Shown piece after piece: positions 22,260 through 24,532 of a stretch of 24,532 nt of DNA. The DNA is from Methanosarcina sp. UBA5 (GTDB lineage Archaea > Halobacteriota > Methanosarcinia > Methanosarcinales > Methanosarcinaceae), in NCBI RefSeq assembly GCF_002505485.1, contig NZ_DAVG01000012.1:1-24532 (forward strand), read 5' to 3'. The number at the start of each line of letters is the position of its first letter. Positions within the stretch are counted from its first letter, which is position 1. The notes beneath the pieces are model-generated. The model was not told the origin of the DNA. It ran no database searches and saw only the letters and a program-made list of their open reading frames with translations. Position numbers and translations under genes: made by a program.

Positions 22260-22760
22260 ATGAAAGCACTTGTATTCGGAGCCGATGGTTTTGAAGATCT
22301 TGAACTTTTCTACCCTTACCACCGCCTGAAAGAAGAGGGAATTACAACACATATAGCTTCAATGAAGAAGGGGCCGATTAGAGGAAAACAGGGATATGAG
22401 ATTAATGCTGACGTCGCCTTTAAGGATATAAACTCTGCAGATTACCATATTCTTGTGATATCCGGAGGAAAAGGCCCCGAAAAGATGAGACTTGACGAAA
22501 GTGCACTTGAGATTGTAAGACACTTTTTCAAAGAAAACAAGCCGGTTGCTGCAATTTGCCACGGTCCACAGGTTCTTGTCTCTGCAGGTGTCATAAAAGG
22601 CAGGAAAACAACCTGCTGGATAGGGATAAGAGATGACATTATAACCGCAGGAGCACTTTATGAGGATAAAGAAGTTGTAATTGACGGAAATTTTGTATCC
22701 TCAAGAAGTCCTGCTGATCTTCACGCCTTTGGAAGAGAAATGATTAAGCTGCTGAAGTAA
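22260..22760 (+). CDS. PfpI/DJ-1 superfamily protein
   Basis: 166 residues, the usual length of the PfpI group. The nucleophile elbow AICHGPQ places C100 followed by H101, and E12 in GADGFEDLE is the conserved acidic partner; SRSPADLHAF near the C terminus is also typical. Members act as intracellular proteases, glyoxalases or deglycases, often in stress responses. The activity here cannot be fixed from sequence. A GGGGGAG ribosome site precedes ATG 22260. The 14-bp tandem array lies directly upstream. Confidence 0.88.
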   Translation: MKALVFGADGFEDLELFYPYHRLKEEGITTHIASMKKGPIRGKQGYEINADVAFKDINSADYHILVISGGKGPEKMRLDESALEIVRHFFKENKPVAAICHGPQVLVSAGVIKGRKTTCWIGIRDDIITAGALYEDKEVVIDGNFVSSRSPADLHAFGREMIKLLK

Positions 22761-22763
22761 ACA

Positions 22764-22850
22764 GGAAACAGCTTTTGTTTTCCCCTTATTTAATTATTTA
22801 TTTCTTTATCTGCAGTTTTTTTAGCTTTGTTTTTAGTTTTTCTTTTTGAA
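22764..22850 (+). terminator. Terminator region after the PfpI-family gene
   Basis: GGAAACA/TGTTTTCC (22764-22783) forms a hairpin with one bulged base just past the stop, followed by several oligo-T runs (to about 22848), the usual form of archaeal transcription termination. Confidence 0.5.
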
Positions 22851-22982
22851 TTTCTGTTTCCCAGACCCGTCACTAATCGTTACTAATCAGTAGATATTTT
22901 TATGAATATGAAAATTGGATCGCAATTGTCAAACTATTCCTACAAATTGTGGTCTCATTTTCAATCAGGTTCATAATGTCGA

Positions 22983-23258
22983 TTACCAACCTTTTTTAAA
23001 CTTTTTTGGAAGCTTCTGCTCCTTGCTATTAGCTTTTCTTTCACGCGTTGATCTCTTAGCTTTTTTTGTTTCAGGAGTTTCAATTTTGGAAATATTTGAA
23101 TTTTGATTTTTTTTAATTTTAGATGCTTCAAAAGAAGACAGCTTATTATCTTCCTCATCTTTTTTCATGAAGTTTTTCACGCCATTTAGTATTTTCTTAA
23201 AAGGATTACTCTTTTTTTCGGAATTATTATGCGGATTAATAGGCTTATTATCAACCAT
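22983..23258 (-). CDS. Small lysine-rich protein, unknown function
   Basis: 91 residues, about a quarter lysine, with asparagine, serine and glutamate making up much of the rest. There is no membrane segment, no cysteine and no recognisable domain; the segment NPFKKILNGVKNFMKKD (18-34) could form an amphipathic helix. The composition suggests a disordered, nucleic-acid-binding or ribosome-associated protein. A minus-strand TATA box near 23284-23292 and a weak GGGTG site support ATG 23258. Low complexity means it could also be a chance frame in AT-rich DNA. Confidence 0.5.
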   Translation of the reverse strand: MVDNKPINPHNNSEKKSNPFKKILNGVKNFMKKDEEDNKLSSFEASKIKKNQNSNISKIETPETKKAKRSTRERKANSKEQKLPKKFKKGW

Positions 23259-23634
23259 AAAAATGCACCCTTATTTTATTATTTATTATATGTAAGCAAT
23301 ATCAATGAATTAGTAGTATAAATGCTAACAATAACGATTATGAGTTATTGTAATCGAAAAAAGTCCCAGATCCGCTGTAATTTGCGGAGCCCTTTACGAT
23401 TATTTTGGGATTTTTGAATCAATTGTGCCAGTCTTTAAGGATGTTACAACCTTGAGATTTGTTTTATTACTGATGCGTTTTTCATAGTTTTTTGTGTTTT
23501 AAGGACGATAATCGGCCAGATCAATCATATATTCCACATCTGGCGTAATGATTGAGAAAACAATAGTAATGGTCAATAATACTATATACGCATACCGCCA
23601 ATTAATTTGTATATACGTTATGGGGGATTTATAA
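23259..23634. promoter_or_regulatory. Divergent region with promoters and a nested stem
   Basis: No gene seen. TAATCG (23351-23356) can pair with CGATTA (23397-23402), enclosing TCCGC/GCGGA (23371-23375, 23384-23388). For the HesB-like gene a TATA box ACTATATAC (23581-23589) predicts a start near 23610, and GGGGGA (23622-23627) is its ribosome site. Confidence 0.4.
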
Positions 23635-23964
23635 GTGATAGAAATAACAAACAGAGCCGCTGCAGAGCTGAAAGCTTTGATGGAAGACTCAGGGAAATCA
23701 GGATCAGCAATAAGAATATATATAACTGGATCAAGCATAGATGCTCGATATGGGCTAGCACTTGCTGATGATATAAATGACAATGATATAACCATGGAAA
23801 ACAATGGTATCAAAATCGTCATGGCAAGTGACGTAGCGGTTGGCTTTACTGATGGTAGCATTGATTTCGTAACTGACAGAACAGGTAAAAATTTCATAAT
23901 ACAAAATGCTGAATCCGGCACTTGTGACAACTGCGATGAGTGCGGCATATGTGATGCTGATTAA
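23635..23964 (+). CDS. HesB/IscA-like protein with altered cysteine pattern
   Basis: 109 residues. The fold matches A-type iron-sulfur carrier proteins: MIEITNRAAAELKALM at the start, IRIYITG, GLALADDI, GIKIVMASDVAVGFTDGSIDFV. The usual first cysteine (in a G-C-S/A-G context) is replaced by serine (GSSIDARYG, 32-40), and the usual C-terminal CGC is replaced by C97-x2-C100-x2-C103-x2-C106. Four evenly spaced cysteines could hold a cluster or metal by themselves. The function is likely iron-sulfur trafficking or redox sensing, but classical scaffold chemistry is doubtful. GTG 23635 is preceded by GGGGGA at good spacing, and a terminator follows at once, so it is monocistronic. Confidence 0.78.
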   Translation: MIEITNRAAAELKALMEDSGKSGSAIRIYITGSSIDARYGLALADDINDNDITMENNGIKIVMASDVAVGFTDGSIDFVTDRTGKNFIIQNAESGTCDNCDECGICDAD

Positions 23965-23994
23965 TAATCTGCGAAAATCAGATTAATGTTTTTT
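23965..23994 (+). terminator. Intrinsic-type terminator of the HesB-like gene
   Basis: TAATCTG (23965-23971) and CAGATTA (23979-23985) pair perfectly around CGAAAAT, followed by ATG and six T (23989-23994). It starts right after the stop codon. Confidence 0.8.
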
Positions 23995-24532
23995 CATCCT
24001 TATCCCGAGCGATATTCTTGCCTTTGTTCATGGCTTCAGGAAAGATAGCTATATTACGAACCGGGATAGTGGAGTTTCTGAGGTAAATGAAATAAAGGAG
24101 AAAAAGAGATTTTAGAACTGAAATTCCTGCTCCAAAAAAGCTTCCGCGAAGTACTGTATCGGGTATTAATTTATATATATATTTTAACTGCATATGTAGT
24201 AGTGTGAAACAGTACAAAACTATATTTGCTCTCAAAAAGTATATTTTCAGACCTGAAAGCTTTGCAAAAAAGATGGGGAATCAATCCCAGATACTGTCAG
24301 AAGACTGCATAATGATTACTAGGGTTGTATTGAAAAAATTCAGTACAGATATTCAAGAGATATGATGAATGACGGGTTATTTACTCAGTAGATTTCTATC
24401 ACTGAATGTGATACAGTAGGTACAGTTTACGATATACTGAATATTTCATGAAGATAGTAGAAGATGAATGACCTTGTTAGCTCCCAAAAGACGTTCTTAA
24501 TGAAATCAGTTGGATGCCCAACACCTGGATGC
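23995..24532. other. Right-hand end of the window, no gene assigned
   Basis: Nothing firm. A minus-strand frame (23978-24235) overlaps the terminator above and has no ribosome site. Another minus-strand frame runs open from the window edge (24531) to a stop at 24427, encoding HPGVGHPTDFIKNVFWEL and further residues; it could be the end of a gene cut off by the window, possibly decayed, but it has no recognised family. Confidence 0.3.

Noticed and set aside
23978..24235. 85-codon minus-strand frame with hydrophobic stretch
   Set aside because: Runs into the terminator of the HesB-like gene, has no ribosome site or clear promoter; kept only as unassigned DNA.

Overview
The window looks like chromosome of a Methanosarcina-type methanogenic archaeon. 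Reasons: archaeal TATA boxes about 25-30 nt ahead of predicted starts; GGAGG-type ribosome sites; AT-rich intergenic DNA full of short degenerate repeats; and a characteristic gene set (F420H2-oxidase-type flavodiiron protein, three-subunit 2-oxoisovalerate:ferredoxin oxidoreductase, a branched-acyl-CoA synthetase of the Methanosarcina Macs type, CooC, NosD/PKD surface protein). The species cannot be fixed from the sequence alone. No rRNA or tRNA gene was seen.

Layout. 1-350: probable right-end relic of an IS200/IS605-type element, then the terminator of a divergent glutamine synthetase-family gene (minus strand, to 1871). 2.3-6.8 kb, plus strand: flavodiiron protein FprA, an APC amino-acid permease and a fold-III ornithine/lysine-type decarboxylase. 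6.8-8.9 kb: 2.1 kb without a convincing protein gene. It holds the most interesting signal in the window: four copies of a ~92-nt two-hairpin element with compensatory base changes, two of them behind duplicated TATA promoters, plus remnants of a duplicated small reading frame facing them.

8.9-14.7 kb, minus strand: XRE-cupin regulator, AMP-forming branched/medium-chain acyl-CoA synthetase, then vorC-vorB-vorA. Read together, this set could activate a branched short-chain acid to its CoA ester and reductively carboxylate it to a branched 2-oxo acid (or run in reverse), a plausible route between fatty acids and branched-chain amino acids. 15.4-16.9 kb: exported beta-helix/PKD surface protein. 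17.1-17.6 kb: HTH-ACT regulator with a TATA box placed for a near-leaderless mRNA.

18.2-19.0 kb: CooC nickel-insertion ATPase, whose P-loop lies upstream of the first ATG; the ribosome site points to an AUA start codon. 19.0-19.6 kb: TPR protein. 20.2-22.8 kb: small leaderless membrane peptide (minus), methionine gamma-lyase-type enzyme and a PfpI/DJ-1 protein preceded by a 7 x 14-bp tandem array. 23.0-24.0 kb: lysine-rich small protein (minus) and a HesB/IscA-like protein with an altered cysteine pattern, followed by a clear intrinsic terminator. The last ~540 bases hold nothing I can assign firmly.
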